Numbered from the stretch's first letter, positions 18,052 to 32,602 are shown. The stretch: 64,000 bases of DNA from Paractinoplanes pyxinae (GCF_026626335.1 NZ_JAPNTZ010000003.1:558001-622000); one strand, 5' to 3'. Numbers and translations: made by a program. The notes: generated by a model from the sequence alone, not told the origin.

Positions 18052-19715
18052 ATGGTCAGCTGGACGACGTCGGCCCCCGTGACCCGCCACAGAGCGGCCA
18101 CCACCTCGGGCCGCCGGAACAACGCCGACACCGACTGCTCGTCGGACAGTTGGCGCAGGCAGAGGGCCAGGCCGGCCCACGACTCCGGGCCCTCGGCCAG
18201 GGAGGCTTTGTACAGCCCGAGCGCCCCCTCGTAGTCGCCGTCGATGTAGGCGAGGTCGGCCGCGGGTGTCGACGGGCCGGGTTCGATGCCGGCCGCGCGG
18301 TTCATCTTGACGTAGCCCACCGGCAGCCGGTCGCGCGGCGGCACGACCCCGGCCTCCACGCCGGCCGGAGGCAGCTCGCCCGCGTCCAGTCCGCGCGTCC
18401 ATCGCGACAGCAGGTCGTCGACGTCGACGCTCATGTTGCGCACCCGCCAGGCCACCAGGTGACCGGCCGACGACTCGCGGGCCAGCGCCTCGAGGTGGGC
18501 CGGCACGGTCTCGCCCGACCAGTGCTGGACGGCGGCGCCCATGGCCTCGACGAAGGTGGTGCCGGCCTCGGTGAGCAGCGGCGACGCGGCCGCCACGAGC
18601 AGCGCCTGCCGCACCTGGGTGCGCCAGCGGGCGAACTCGACCTCGGCCATCAGCGACTTGGCGCCCGCGTCGTTCCGGTAGATGCGCCAGAAGTCGGTGA
18701 CGCCGATGTGCGCGTAGATGCCCTGCAGCAGCCCGGACAGCGGCCTCGGGTCGTCGCGCCAGGGTGCGTACAGGTCTTTGACGGTTGACGGTTTCTGCAG
18801 TTCGGCCTGGTCGGTGAGCGCGGTCAGCTTGGCGTGCTGGCATTCGTGGATCAGGGTGAGCGCGAACTGGTGCGGCCCGCCCGCGGCGCTCATGTTGACC
18901 CCGCCGTACGCGTGCAGTGAGGTGTTGCTGACCCCGTTGCTCACCGGGTCGGCGGTGAGCGGGACGACCGTACGCAGCACTTCGTCGATGCCGTTGGAGT
19001 AGTCCTCGTACTGGCGCCGAAGGATCTCGAGCGCGCCCGCGAACGCCCTCTTCCAGGTGGCCGCCTGCGTCGCGGTCAGGCGCGGCGGCGGGGCCTTCAA
19101 CTGCGCTTTCGTGTACGGGTCGGAGAAGTCCCGGAACGGGTCGAGATCATCCAGGTGGACCGTCCGCAGCGTCGAGTACGTGGCGCCCAGCTTGCGCAGC
19201 GGCAGCCACCGCTCGTCGCCCTCACTCCCCGGATCGCGCACCACCAGCCGGGTGTCACCCATCGTGAACTCGAACCGGCCACTCAGCGTCGCGTGCCCGT
19301 GCGTGCCCGGGAGCGCGAGCCGGGCCAGCCCGAGCCCCGGCAGCATCACGACGCCGTCCCGCACCACCACGTCGACGCGGCCGGCCGACCCCGACGTGAC
19401 GAACGCGGCCGCCCGCAGCCAGCCCAGATAGCCGAGATCGGCCCACAGCGGCATGGCGTCGTCGCTCGGGTGGGCGATGCGCCGGATGCAGTGCACGAGC
19501 CAGACGCCCAAGTGCGGGTGGTCCAGCATGTCGTCGGTGACGTGCTCGGCCGCCTCGGCCAGGCCGGACCCCTCGACCGCGGCGGCGTCGTTGACCAGCA
19601 TCCGCAGCAGCACCCGGCGCTTCTGCCGCTGGCCGGCCGCGAGCCGGGCCAGGCTCTCGGGCGAGCCGAAGCCCGAGCCGACGTCCCGCACCATCGGGTC
19701 AGGCCTGGTCTGCAC
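18036..19715 (-). CDS. HExxH-motif peptide hydroxylase-like protein (aKG-HExxH type)
   Basis: The protein has 559 residues from GTG 19715, which has GAGGAGG about 7 nt upstream and overlaps the rSAM gene by 17 bases. The signature HECQH (about 290-294) sits in ALTLIHECQHAKL. Proteins with this domain accompany or are fused to FxsB-type radical SAM enzymes, and family members have been described as alpha-ketoglutarate-dependent beta-hydroxylases of peptides rather than proteases. The N-terminal ~280 residues and the C-terminal helical region match the long form of the family. Here the hydroxylase is unfused. Assignment rests on motif, length and neighbourhood. Confidence 0.85.
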   Translation of the reverse strand: MQTRPDPMVRDVGSGFGSPESLARLAAGQRQKRRVLLRMLVNDAAAVEGSGLAEAAEHVTDDMLDHPHLGVWLVHCIRRIAHPSDDAMPLWADLGYLGWLRAAAFVTSGSAGRVDVVVRDGVVMLPGLGLARLALPGTHGHATLSGRFEFTMGDTRLVVRDPGSEGDERWLPLRKLGATYSTLRTVHLDDLDPFRDFSDPYTKAQLKAPPPRLTATQAATWKRAFAGALEILRRQYEDYSNGIDEVLRTVVPLTADPVSNGVSNTSLHAYGGVNMSAAGGPHQFALTLIHECQHAKLTALTDQAELQKPSTVKDLYAPWRDDPRPLSGLLQGIYAHIGVTDFWRIYRNDAGAKSLMAEVEFARWRTQVRQALLVAAASPLLTEAGTTFVEAMGAAVQHWSGETVPAHLEALARESSAGHLVAWRVRNMSVDVDDLLSRWTRGLDAGELPPAGVEAGVVPPRDRLPVGYVKMNRAAGIEPGPSTPAADLAYIDGDYEGALGLYKASLAEGPESWAGLALCLRQLSDEQSVSALFRRPEVVAALWRVTGADVVQLTMWLSS

Positions 19716-20877
19716 CGGGCGGCCTCCTCGTCTGGAGCCTCGCGAGCTCGCCGGACACCCGGTCGCGGATGTGGCCGATCAGGAAGGCCAGGTCGGGGCA
19801 GTACACCGACGGGTTGAGGAAGCCGTTGCCGGGGCGGAAGCGGTGGGTGTAGTTGCCGCCGCCGCAGATCTGGTGGATCTCGCACTCCCGGCAGGTCTGG
19901 CACAGCGCCTCCCGGCCGAGTTGCCGGGCCACGATCTGCGGCTGCAGCAGCGCCTGGTCGAAGTCCGCCGCCGGCACCTTGGTGGCCCCGGCGAAGGCCG
20001 TCTTCAGCGTGTCGACCTGCTCGATCGTGCCGTCGGTCTCGATCACGGCGACCCGGATCGGCTGCAGCCCGACCGATTCCGACGTGCCCGTGCCGCCGAG
20101 CGTGAGGGCCAGGATGTCGTCGAACAGCCGGACGCCCGCCTCGCGCACCGGCGCGTCGAACCAGCGGTCGAAGATCTGAGCCAACCATTTCCCGTACGCG
20201 GCGGGAGCGCCGGCCGGAGGCGTCTGCCAGTTGGCGTGCGGCAGCAGGAAGTCGACGGTCGGCGGCGCGAACTTCAGCAACGCCTCGTACGTCGTGACCG
20301 GCTCGTTGGCCAGGTCGACCGTGCACAGCAACCCGGCGTACAGGTGACGATGCTGTTGCAGCAGCCGGATGCCCCGCGCGACACCGGCGTGGCTGCCGCT
20401 GCCGTCGCGGAACGTCCGATGGCGGTCGTGCCCGGCCTCGTCGCCGTCCAGGCTGACCGCCACCCGGATGCCCCACCGGTCGCACACCTCGATGACCGAC
20501 GGGTCGAGCAGCAGCCCGTTGGTCTGCATGCCCAGCCGCAACCGGCGGCCGGGCCCGAGGACCTCGGTGGCCACCCGGGCCAGCCGGTCGAGATGGGCGG
20601 CCCCGGCCAGCAGCGGCTCCCCGCCGTGGAAGACCAGGCTGACCGACGGCCCGGCGTGCTCGTCGATCCGCCGGACGGCCTCGGCGAAGACGGCCTCGGT
20701 CATCACCTTGGGCTGGTCGCGCCAGCTCTGGTCGGCCGACTCGTAGACGTAGCAGTAGCCGCAGGCCAGGTTGCACCGGCTGTGAATCTTGATGACGAAC
20801 TGGTTGAAGCGTTTCGGCCGCCACCCGTCCGCCGTCAGCGCGGTCACGTCCAGGTTGCCGGGCCAGCGGAGATCCAC
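19699..20877 (-). CDS. fxsB: FxsB-family radical SAM/SPASM cyclophane-forming peptide maturase
   Basis: The protein has 392 residues from GTG 20877, 13 nt after the precursor stop; no other plausible start exists in this frame. The radical SAM CxxxCxxC is CNLACGYC (Cys35, 39, 42). It is followed by the SAM-binding FHGGEPLL and MQTNGLLLD. The C-terminal SPASM/twitch cysteines are visible in LCQTCRECEIHQICGGGNY and PSVYC. FxsB enzymes crosslink an aromatic ring to the side chain two residues later in FxS motifs, giving a three-residue cyclophane. The upstream peptide carries such a motif. Confidence 0.92.
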   Translation of the reverse strand: MDLRWPGNLDVTALTADGWRPKRFNQFVIKIHSRCNLACGYCYVYESADQSWRDQPKVMTEAVFAEAVRRIDEHAGPSVSLVFHGGEPLLAGAAHLDRLARVATEVLGPGRRLRLGMQTNGLLLDPSVIEVCDRWGIRVAVSLDGDEAGHDRHRTFRDGSGSHAGVARGIRLLQQHRHLYAGLLCTVDLANEPVTTYEALLKFAPPTVDFLLPHANWQTPPAGAPAAYGKWLAQIFDRWFDAPVREAGVRLFDDILALTLGGTGTSESVGLQPIRVAVIETDGTIEQVDTLKTAFAGATKVPAADFDQALLQPQIVARQLGREALCQTCRECEIHQICGGGNYTHRFRPGNGFLNPSVYCPDLAFLIGHIRDRVSGELARLQTRRPPGADQA

Positions 20878-20890
20878 GGGACGGGCTCGG

Positions 20891-21049
20891 CTAGAGGTCG
20901 GCGTCCACGAACGAGTTGAAACCGCCCGCGCCGCCCTGGTCGTCGGGGGAGTAGACCCGCTCGACGGCCGCGCGCAGCGCGGGGCTGAGCTCGGCCAGCA
21001 GCTCGTCGTCGACCTGGTCGAGCTCCGTCGCCTCGAGCGCCTGATCCAT
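20891..21049 (-). CDS. fxsA: FxSxx-COOH-type RiPP precursor peptide
   Basis: A 52-residue peptide begins at ATG 21049, with GGAGG 6 nt upstream. It has an acidic leader (MDQALEATELDQVDDELLAE, then a Pro/Ala helix and VERVYSPDDQ) and a short C-terminal core GGAGGFNSFVDADL. The Phe44-Asn45-Ser46 motif near the C-terminus is the FxS signature used by FxsB maturases. A second aromatic site, Phe47-Val48-Asp49, follows at once. It is the first gene of an operon with the maturase, hydroxylase and exporter. No export signal peptide or double-Gly ABC site is obvious. Confidence 0.88.
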   Translation of the reverse strand: MDQALEATELDQVDDELLAELSPALRAAVERVYSPDDQGGAGGFNSFVDADL

Positions 21050-21072
21050 GTTCCGCCTCCGTCAGATCGGTG

Positions 21073-21098
21073 GCCCGCCGGGGCGGACCCCGGCGGGC
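21073..21098 (-). promoter_or_regulatory. Perfect 11-bp stem-loop in the 5' leader of the RiPP precursor
   Basis: GCCCGCCGGGG and CCCCGGCGGGC pair perfectly around a 4-nt loop. On the minus strand it ends 23 nt before the precursor ATG and leaves the GGAGG free. It is not followed by a U-tract on that strand, so an mRNA-stabilising or attenuating element is more likely than a simple terminator. Confidence 0.65.
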
Positions 21099-21104
21099 TT
21101 TCCT

Positions 21105-21158
21105 CGAACCTATTGACGAACGTCGAACGGTTGAACCCGCCTGTCAACTTCGTGACAG
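21105..21158 (-). promoter_or_regulatory. Putative promoter and operator of the RiPP operon
   Basis: On the minus strand TTGACA (21147-21142) is followed after 17 bp by GACGTT (21124-21119), a weak -10. A perfect inverted repeat CTGTCA-N6-TGACAG (21141-21158) covers the -35. Downstream, four GTTCRA-like units (plus-strand CGAAC or TGAAC at 21105, 21117, 21124 and 21132) form a cluster. The arrangement looks like a regulated promoter; the regulator is unknown. Confidence 0.5.
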
Positions 21159-21173
21159 AGGACTAAAGGCGGG

Positions 21174-22082
21174 CTACGGCCGGACGATAATGCGTGCCGT
21201 GTTGTTGGCCGGCCGCGATTCCGTGCCGTCGACGATGTCGCCCTCGGCGTACACCCGGCCGTTCTGACCCGGCCGTGCCTTGATCTTCAGCGGGATGGTG
21301 TGCGAGACCCGGCCGTAGCCGGAGTGCACCGTCGGGAAGAAGCTCTCGAAGTTGCACCGCACCTGCCGCGACTCGGGCCGCTGCTCGTGCGGCGTGCCCT
21401 CGGTCCAGCACCACTCGGTGGGCAGCAGAGCCGTTCCCTTCGGCGCGGTGACGAGCACGTCGGGGCCGCCACCGTCAGATGGGCCGTAGTTGACGACGGT
21501 GAACGTGAGATCGGCGGTCTGACCCACCGAGCCCCGGACGGTGGGCACCGTGACGGCGACGTCATGGGTGTTGCGCTTGCTCCACCACGAGAAGTCGTCC
21601 GACACCTGGTCGTCGCCCAAGGGGACGAAGATGTAGCCGTAGAACTGGTCGGGGCCCCACATGTTGCGGCCGAAACTCACCGTGAACGGCAGCGGCACCG
21701 ACTCGCCCGGTGCGAGCGAGTCGATCGTGCAGGTCGCCTCGGACGGGCCGTACACCCACGGGCCGCCGTCGTCGTCGGGCCAGTAGTCGGTGTAGGTGCA
21801 GCCCTCGGACGGGCCCGAGAGCCGGGTGCCGTCGGTCAGGCTGATCGTGTAGGTCAGCCCGGTGGCCGGAGCGTCACCGTCGTTGCGGATCTCGGCCTGC
21901 AGCGGGCGGCTGTCACCACCGCCCACCCGGGTGCCGGGAGTGTTCAGATCGGCCGCCGTGACCACGATGTTCGGCTGCGGGTCGGCGGCGTGCGCAGGGC
22001 TCGGCACGGTGAGAAGCGTGGCCGCCAGGATCGCGACGGCCCCCGCTCCGCCGCGCACCAGAGCGGACTCAGTGCGACGCAT
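21174..22082 (-). CDS. Secreted protein with two DUF11/CARDB-like beta domains
   Basis: The protein has 302 residues from ATG 22082, with a strong GGAGGTGATCA just upstream. A Sec signal peptide (VRGGAGAVAILAATLLTVPSPAHA) is followed by two immunoglobulin-like repeats. The first runs PNIVVTAADLN ... LQAEIRNDGDAPATGLTYTI with two cysteines. The second runs VGQTADLTFTVVNYGPSDGG ... with EWCW and VRCNF as a likely disulfide pair. It ends in ESRPANNTARIIVRP, a usual DUF11 closure. No LPXTG or membrane anchor is seen. It lies 124 bp upstream of the RiPP precursor on the same strand; a link is unproven. Confidence 0.8.
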   Translation of the reverse strand: MRRTESALVRGGAGAVAILAATLLTVPSPAHAADPQPNIVVTAADLNTPGTRVGGGDSRPLQAEIRNDGDAPATGLTYTISLTDGTRLSGPSEGCTYTDYWPDDDGGPWVYGPSEATCTIDSLAPGESVPLPFTVSFGRNMWGPDQFYGYIFVPLGDDQVSDDFSWWSKRNTHDVAVTVPTVRGSVGQTADLTFTVVNYGPSDGGGPDVLVTAPKGTALLPTEWCWTEGTPHEQRPESRQVRCNFESFFPTVHSGYGRVSHTIPLKIKARPGQNGRVYAEGDIVDGTESRPANNTARIIVRP

Positions 22083-22142
22083 TGATCACCTCCAGTGAGG
22101 AAATGGAATGCGCCGCACTCTACATGCGACCGTCAACCACCC

Positions 22143-24302
<2,160 letters not shown>

Positions 24303-24325
24303 GAGGGGGTTCTCCTTCGGGTTGG

Positions 24326-25686
24326 TCAGCCGACCAGCCGGGCGATGGAGCGCAGCGGAATGCGCAGCCATCCCGGCCGGTGGCGGGCTTCGTACGCGGC
24401 CTCGTAGACCGCCTTGTCGAGTTCGTACGCCGCCAGCAGCGGACCCTGCTCGCGCGGGTCGGCCCCGGCGACATGGGCGTAGCCGTCGCAGAAGGCGGCC
24501 CGGTTGCGGTCGACCCACTCGCGGGCGCGGGCGGCCAGGTGCTCGTCGTCGTCCTGGTCGACCAGCAGCTGGTAGGCCGCATATTCGTACGAGCGCAGCA
24601 CCCCGGCCACGTCGCGCAGCGGCGAGTCGGGCTGGCGGCGCTGGTCGAGCGGCTGGCCCGGCTCGCCCTCGAAGTCGATCAGCAGCCAGCCCTCGGGCAC
24701 CCGCAGCACCTGGCCCAGGTGCAGGTCGCCGTGCACGCGCTGCACCTCGACCGTCTGGGTGTCGAGCTCGCGGAACCGGGCCTCGATGGACGGGACGTAC
24801 TGCTGGATCTCGGCCACCGCCTGGGCGGCCTCGCGCAGCCGGGCCAGCATGGCGTCGACCGGGAAGACCGACGGGCCCGAGCCCAGCGCCTCGGCCAGGT
24901 CGGCGTGCACCGAGGCGACCGCCTCGCCGAGCCGGTACGACTCGCCCTGGAAGTCGCCGCCCACCTCGTCGGCGCGCATCTCGGCGTCGGCGAACAGGTC
25001 ACGGGCCGAGGCGGTGGCCATGGCCCAGCCCTCGGCCGAGTTTCCCGCGTACGCCGTGACCATGCCCAGGGGGCAGGGCTCGCCGCCCTCACCCAACTTG
25101 CCCGGGTTCTCCGTGCCGTCCGAAGGACCAGGCATCGGTGGCTGCACAGTCTGGAACGAGCCGAGCAGCCGGGCCACGTGCGGGTTGTCCCGCCGCCCGA
25201 GCACCCGGTTCAGCTCCACGTCGGGGTTGATGCCCGCCGACACCCGGCGGAACACCTTCAGGATGGCGTCCTGCTCGAAGATCACACTGGTGTTGCTCTG
25301 CTCGGCGTCGAAGACCCGCGGCCACGCCTCGACCGGGAAGGTCGCGCCGGGCTCGGGCTCGAACGTGACGTCGCCGCGGGTGCCGCCCTCGGCCACCAGC
25401 GCCAGCAGCTTGCGGGCGGCGCTGGTGTCGTAGAGCGCGTCGTAACCCGTCCGGTCGCCGTCGGTGCCGATCGTCGCCACCTCGCTGTACTCGATGATCG
25501 GGCCGGTCTCCCAGGCCACGACCACCTGATACCGCTCGGAACTGCCGTCGGTGTATTCGACGTCGATCAGTACCAGGTCGAGGTCGTCGTCGAGCGCCGT
25601 GCTGGACGCCTCCTTGACCGACGACAGGGTGCGGGATCGGCCGGCGTACCACCGTTGCAGCGGCAGCCATTCGGCGAAAGGCAACG

Positions 25687-25690
<4 letters not shown>
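24326..25690 (-). CDS. mak: Maltokinase
   Basis: The protein has 454 residues from ATG 25690, overlapping the treS stop (ATGA). The N-terminal cap is typical ([21 protein letters not shown]). The kinase-like C-lobe has the catalytic [11 protein letters not shown] and [12 protein letters not shown]. It phosphorylates maltose from TreS to maltose-1-phosphate, the GlgE donor. The upstream frame stays open for a long way into treS, but that extension is only an overlapping frame. Confidence 0.95.
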
Positions 25691-27453
<1,763 letters not shown>

Positions 27454-27486
27454 CAGGTTCCCCACCTACCCACCCGCAGGTACTTG

Positions 27487-29454
<1,968 letters not shown>

Positions 29455-29582
29455 GATCTCCACCGTAATCTTCAGTGCGCGGACGGGTTCGGCGAATACA
29501 GACCGCCGTCAGGGCATACTTCTCCGCTGTGGAGGCGCCGCAAACGGTGCCGTGCCGATGCGCTCAACCTACCGGAGTCCGC

Positions 29583-30341
29583 TCAGGCGGGCTCATCCAG
29601 GCGAGGCCGCGCGCCGCCGATGAATTCCGCCAATTCGGCCCCGCCGATGATCCGTTCATGCTTACCGAGTTTGATCATCGGAACGTTACCGGCCAGCAAA
29701 ATAATGTTTCCCGCCCGTCGGCCGCGAAGCACCGCCGCCGGGGCCAGCAGGGCGACGTTCTCGAAGGCGGTGCGGATCGTCGCGGCCTGAACCCGGGTGT
29801 GCGCCAGCGGCGGCACGTCGGTCAGGTTGACCGCCAGCAGACCGTCCGGGGTCAGCGCCTTCCGGAGCCGTTCGGCGAAGCTCGTTGTGGACACCCGGGC
29901 CGGCATGGCGGCGCCCTCGAAGACGTCCATGATGATCAGGTCGCTGCCGGGAAGCTCGGCGTCGGCGGCGTCACCGACCTCGACGGTGATCAACGGCGGG
30001 AACGGCAGGCACCGCTCGACCAGCGCCAGCAGGCCCGCGTCGCGCTCGATCACCCGTTGCTCGGCCGCCGGGTGCAGGTGCGCGATCAGCCGGGGCAGGG
30101 TGAGCGCGCCGCCGCCCAGGTGCAGCACCCTCCTCGGCTGCACCAGCCGCACCACCGAGCCCAGATCTTTCATGACCGGGAACTCCAGGTGGCCGGGGTC
30201 GGCCAGGTCGACGTACGGCTGCGGCACCCCGTCGACCAGCAGCGTCCAGCCCTGCGGGCGGGCCGGATCGGGGCTCAGCTCGGCCGTCCCCAGGTCGACC
30301 GCGGCGTGGACAGGAGCGCGTCGGTTGCCGTGTGGTCCCAC
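29583..30341 (-). CDS. Spermidine synthase-like SAM-dependent methyltransferase fold protein
   Basis: The protein has 252 residues starting at GTG 30341. It contains the SAM/dcSAM-binding glycine loop VLHLGGGALTLPRLIA, then VIERDAG, and the GDAADAELPGSDLIIMDVFEG segment typical of spermidine-synthase-like proteins. The aminopropyl-acceptor residues cannot be verified, so polyamine synthesis is not claimed. It lies 119 bp upstream of glgE on the same strand but appears separate. Confidence 0.8.
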   Translation of the reverse strand: MGPHGNRRAPVHAAVDLGTAELSPDPARPQGWTLLVDGVPQPYVDLADPGHLEFPVMKDLGSVVRLVQPRRVLHLGGGALTLPRLIAHLHPAAEQRVIERDAGLLALVERCLPFPPLITVEVGDAADAELPGSDLIIMDVFEGAAMPARVSTTSFAERLRKALTPDGLLAVNLTDVPPLAHTRVQAATIRTAFENVALLAPAAVLRGRRAGNIILLAGNVPMIKLGKHERIIGGAELAEFIGGARPRLDEPA

Positions 30342-30436
30342 CTTGGTGACCCTACTCAGATACCCCTCTGCGGCCGCCGAGTGATCCGGTGTGACGCGGG
30401 CCGACCGGTACCGCGCCGAAGCGGAGGAGTTCCCAC

Positions 30437-31006
30437 GTGGCCGGACCGTCTGTCGAGCTGTCGCCCGTCATCGCGGCGAGCACGCACTGGCTGTCGCGTG
30501 CTTACCCCTCGGGTAGCGCGGACACGATCGCGCACACCCTGTCGGAGCTGCAGGCCCGTCAGGCCGTCACGGTCGCGGCCTGGCTGCGCTACCCGACCGA
30601 GGTCGACGCGGCCCTGGTCGCGATCGCCGGCCCCGGTGGCTCGGCGGTGCTCGACTGGCGGGTCGGCAGCGAGCCCGAGGACGAGGAGGCCGAGGAGGAG
30701 GGCTGGCGCACCTGGGTCGACGAGACCGTGGTCAGCTGGGCCGCCTGCCTGCTGGCCGACCCGGAGCTGGCCCGGCGCGGCGTCGACGCCGTGATCGCGG
30801 CGGTGCCGCTGGCCCAGGACCGGCCGCTGCCCTACGCCCGTACCGGCAAGGCGCCGGCCGAGTTCCGCCGCCTGCTCGAGCCCGACCGCCGCGACCTGGA
30901 CGCGGCCGCGCTGCTGCGTCACCCCGACCTGCTCGAGCCGGTCGCCTCGATGCACCGCGACTCGCTGCTTTACTTGCTCGACGCTGAGCAGCAGCTGGCT
31001 GCCTGA
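30437..31006 (+). CDS. Hypothetical soluble protein
   Basis: The protein has 189 residues from GTG 30437, with a good GGAGGAG 7 nt upstream. It is acidic, with a Glu/Asp-rich insert (EPEDEEAEEEGW), mostly helical patterns, and no membrane segment or recognised motif. A strong terminator follows directly, so it is a single-gene transcript. I do not recognise the family. Confidence 0.75.
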   Translation: MAGPSVELSPVIAASTHWLSRAYPSGSADTIAHTLSELQARQAVTVAAWLRYPTEVDAALVAIAGPGGSAVLDWRVGSEPEDEEAEEEGWRTWVDETVVSWAACLLADPELARRGVDAVIAAVPLAQDRPLPYARTGKAPAEFRRLLEPDRRDLDAAALLRHPDLLEPVASMHRDSLLYLLDAEQQLAA

Positions 31007-31020
31007 TTTCGCTGCGCCGA

Positions 31021-31055
31021 AAGGCCGGTACCCCGACGGGGTGCCGGCCTTTTCT
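31021..31055 (+). terminator. Intrinsic terminator
   Basis: AAGGCCGGTACCCC and GGGGTGCCGGCCTT form a 14-bp stem with one G-T wobble and a 3-nt loop, followed by TTTTCT. It starts 14 nt after the stop of the preceding gene. Confidence 0.9.
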
Positions 31056-31161
31056 GGCGCTTGGCCCGAATCCGGGAAGAAAATTTGCAGTCGGATGCAG
31101 CATCCTTGCGGGGCCGGACGTTACCGGTGCACGAATGAGGACGAGCGGGGGTAGTTCGCGG

Positions 31162-31668
31162 ATGCGGGATGCGGACGGCTTCGACGAGTTCTACCGGGAC
31201 ACGTCCGCCAGGATGTTGCGCTACGGCTACGCGCTGACCGGGGATCTCGCCGAGGCTCAGGACGTGGTGCAGGAGGCGTACACGAGGGCGTGGCGCCACT
31301 GGCGGAAGGTGGCCGCCCACCCGGCGCCCGAGGGCTGGCTGCGGCTGACCGTCGGCCGGCTCGCCACCGACCGGTGGCGCCGCCTCAGCGGGTGGCGGGC
31401 CGCCGTGCGCCGGGCCGGCCCGCCCGAACCGGCCGGCCCGCCCACCGAGGACGCGGTCTGGCTGATCACCGCCCTGCGCAAGCTCCCCGCACCCACCCGT
31501 CAGGCGGTCGCACTGCACTACCTGTTCGACCTGCCCGTCGCGGCCATCGCCGCCGAGACCGGCACCCCGGTCGGCACGGTGACCTCGCGGCTGTTCCGGG
31601 GCCGGGCCGAGCTCGCCGCGATGCTCGAGACCCCCACCCGCACCCCGGAGGTGGAGAATGCCGAATGA
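31162..31668 (+). CDS. SigE-family ECF RNA polymerase sigma factor
   Basis: The protein has 168 residues from ATG 31162; ATG 31135 would add nine. Region 2 is visible (FDEFYRDTSARMLRYGYALTGDLAEAQDVVQEAYTRAW) and region 4 is complete (LRKLPAPTRQAVALHYLFDLPVAAIAAETGTPVGTVTSRLFRGRAEL). It belongs to the SigE-like ECF group of actinomycetes. Its end overlaps the next gene by 11 bases, and two paralogous membrane proteins follow, which are candidate regulators of its activity. Confidence 0.9.
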   Translation: MRDADGFDEFYRDTSARMLRYGYALTGDLAEAQDVVQEAYTRAWRHWRKVAAHPAPEGWLRLTVGRLATDRWRRLSGWRAAVRRAGPPEPAGPPTEDAVWLITALRKLPAPTRQAVALHYLFDLPVAAIAAETGTPVGTVTSRLFRGRAELAAMLETPTRTPEVENAE

Positions 31669-32599
31669 GATCGAGCGTGGCTTCGCCGCCCTCTCCTCCG
31701 ACGCCGAACGCGGTCTGCTGCTGGCCGGCCCCGAGCTGCGCCGCCAGGCCGCCAAGCGCCATTCCCGGCGGATAGCGGTCACGGCCGGCGCCGCCGTGGT
31801 TCTGGTCGTCGGCGCGGTCAGCGCGGGCTGGGCCGTCACGAACACCGGCGACGATCCGAACACCTCGCTGCCCCCGGCGGTCAGCGGCACCGGGGCGGCG
31901 TCGACCCCGGCCGCGCCGGCCAGTTCCGCACCGAGCCTGGCGCCGCCGTCGTCGTCGACCGCGCCGGCGTCGCCCACCACGACCCGGCCGTCGACCACGG
32001 CGCCCACCACCAAGCCGCCGGCCATCCCGGGTTCCGTCCCGGCCCGGGCGCTGCTCGCCGACTCCGACACCGGCGTCTCCGACCTCGCCCGCGTCGAGGA
32101 CGAGTTCGAGCCGCTCGAGTTCTGCTCGAAGGCGAAGTTCGCCAGCGAGGGCGAGGTGGGCGTGCGGGCCACCGTGCGCATGTTCTACCGCGGGCCGAAG
32201 TCGGAACCGACGTCCGTTCCCGACGACACGGTCTACAACACGGTCACCGTCTATCGCGGGGACGGGGCCGAGGACTACCTGACCGAGCTGCGCCGGGCCG
32301 TCGAGGCCTGCCCGACCGGCAAGGTGGGCACCTCGGAGGCCCAGTTCGACTCGCTCGGGTCGCTCGGCACCGGCGACGAGTCGATCCTGATCGACCGCTC
32401 GTACGAGGCCCGGGACGGCGAGGGCGAGCCGGTGAACAACGGTTCGCGCAACCACACCTACATCGCGGCGATCCGGGTCGGCGACGCGGTCACCCTGGTC
32501 GACGGCCGGGGCTACGAGGGCTGGGGCGCCGCCCGGGCCGACTTCGAGCGGCAGCTGGCCGGCCGGGCCGCCGCGCGCCTGCAGGACTGGCGAGGCTGA
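31658..32599 (+). CDS. Single-pass membrane protein with extracellular domain, tandem paralogue A
   Basis: The protein has 313 residues, with GGAGGTGGAGA directly before ATG. A cytoplasmic ~40-residue segment (IERGFAALSSDAERGLLLAGPE) is followed by one membrane helix (about 44-66). Then come a Pro/Ser/Thr linker and an extracellular domain with the landmarks FEPLEFCSKAKF, VYNTVTVYRGDGAEDYLTEL and GDESILIDRSYEA. It has no HxxxCxxC zinc anti-sigma motif. Overlap with the sigma gene suggests an anti-sigma or sensor role, which is inference. Confidence 0.82.
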   Translation: MPNEIERGFAALSSDAERGLLLAGPELRRQAAKRHSRRIAVTAGAAVVLVVGAVSAGWAVTNTGDDPNTSLPPAVSGTGAASTPAAPASSAPSLAPPSSSTAPASPTTTRPSTTAPTTKPPAIPGSVPARALLADSDTGVSDLARVEDEFEPLEFCSKAKFASEGEVGVRATVRMFYRGPKSEPTSVPDDTVYNTVTVYRGDGAEDYLTELRRAVEACPTGKVGTSEAQFDSLGSLGTGDESILIDRSYEARDGEGEPVNNGSRNHTYIAAIRVGDAVTLVDGRGYEGWGAARADFERQLAGRAAARLQDWRG

Positions 32600-32602
32600 T
32601 CG

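Noticed and set aside
18052..18843. N-terminal extension of the MFS exporter frame up to 18843
   Set aside because: The extension lies wholly inside the HExxH gene in another frame and lacks membrane segments; GTG 18051 matches the family start.
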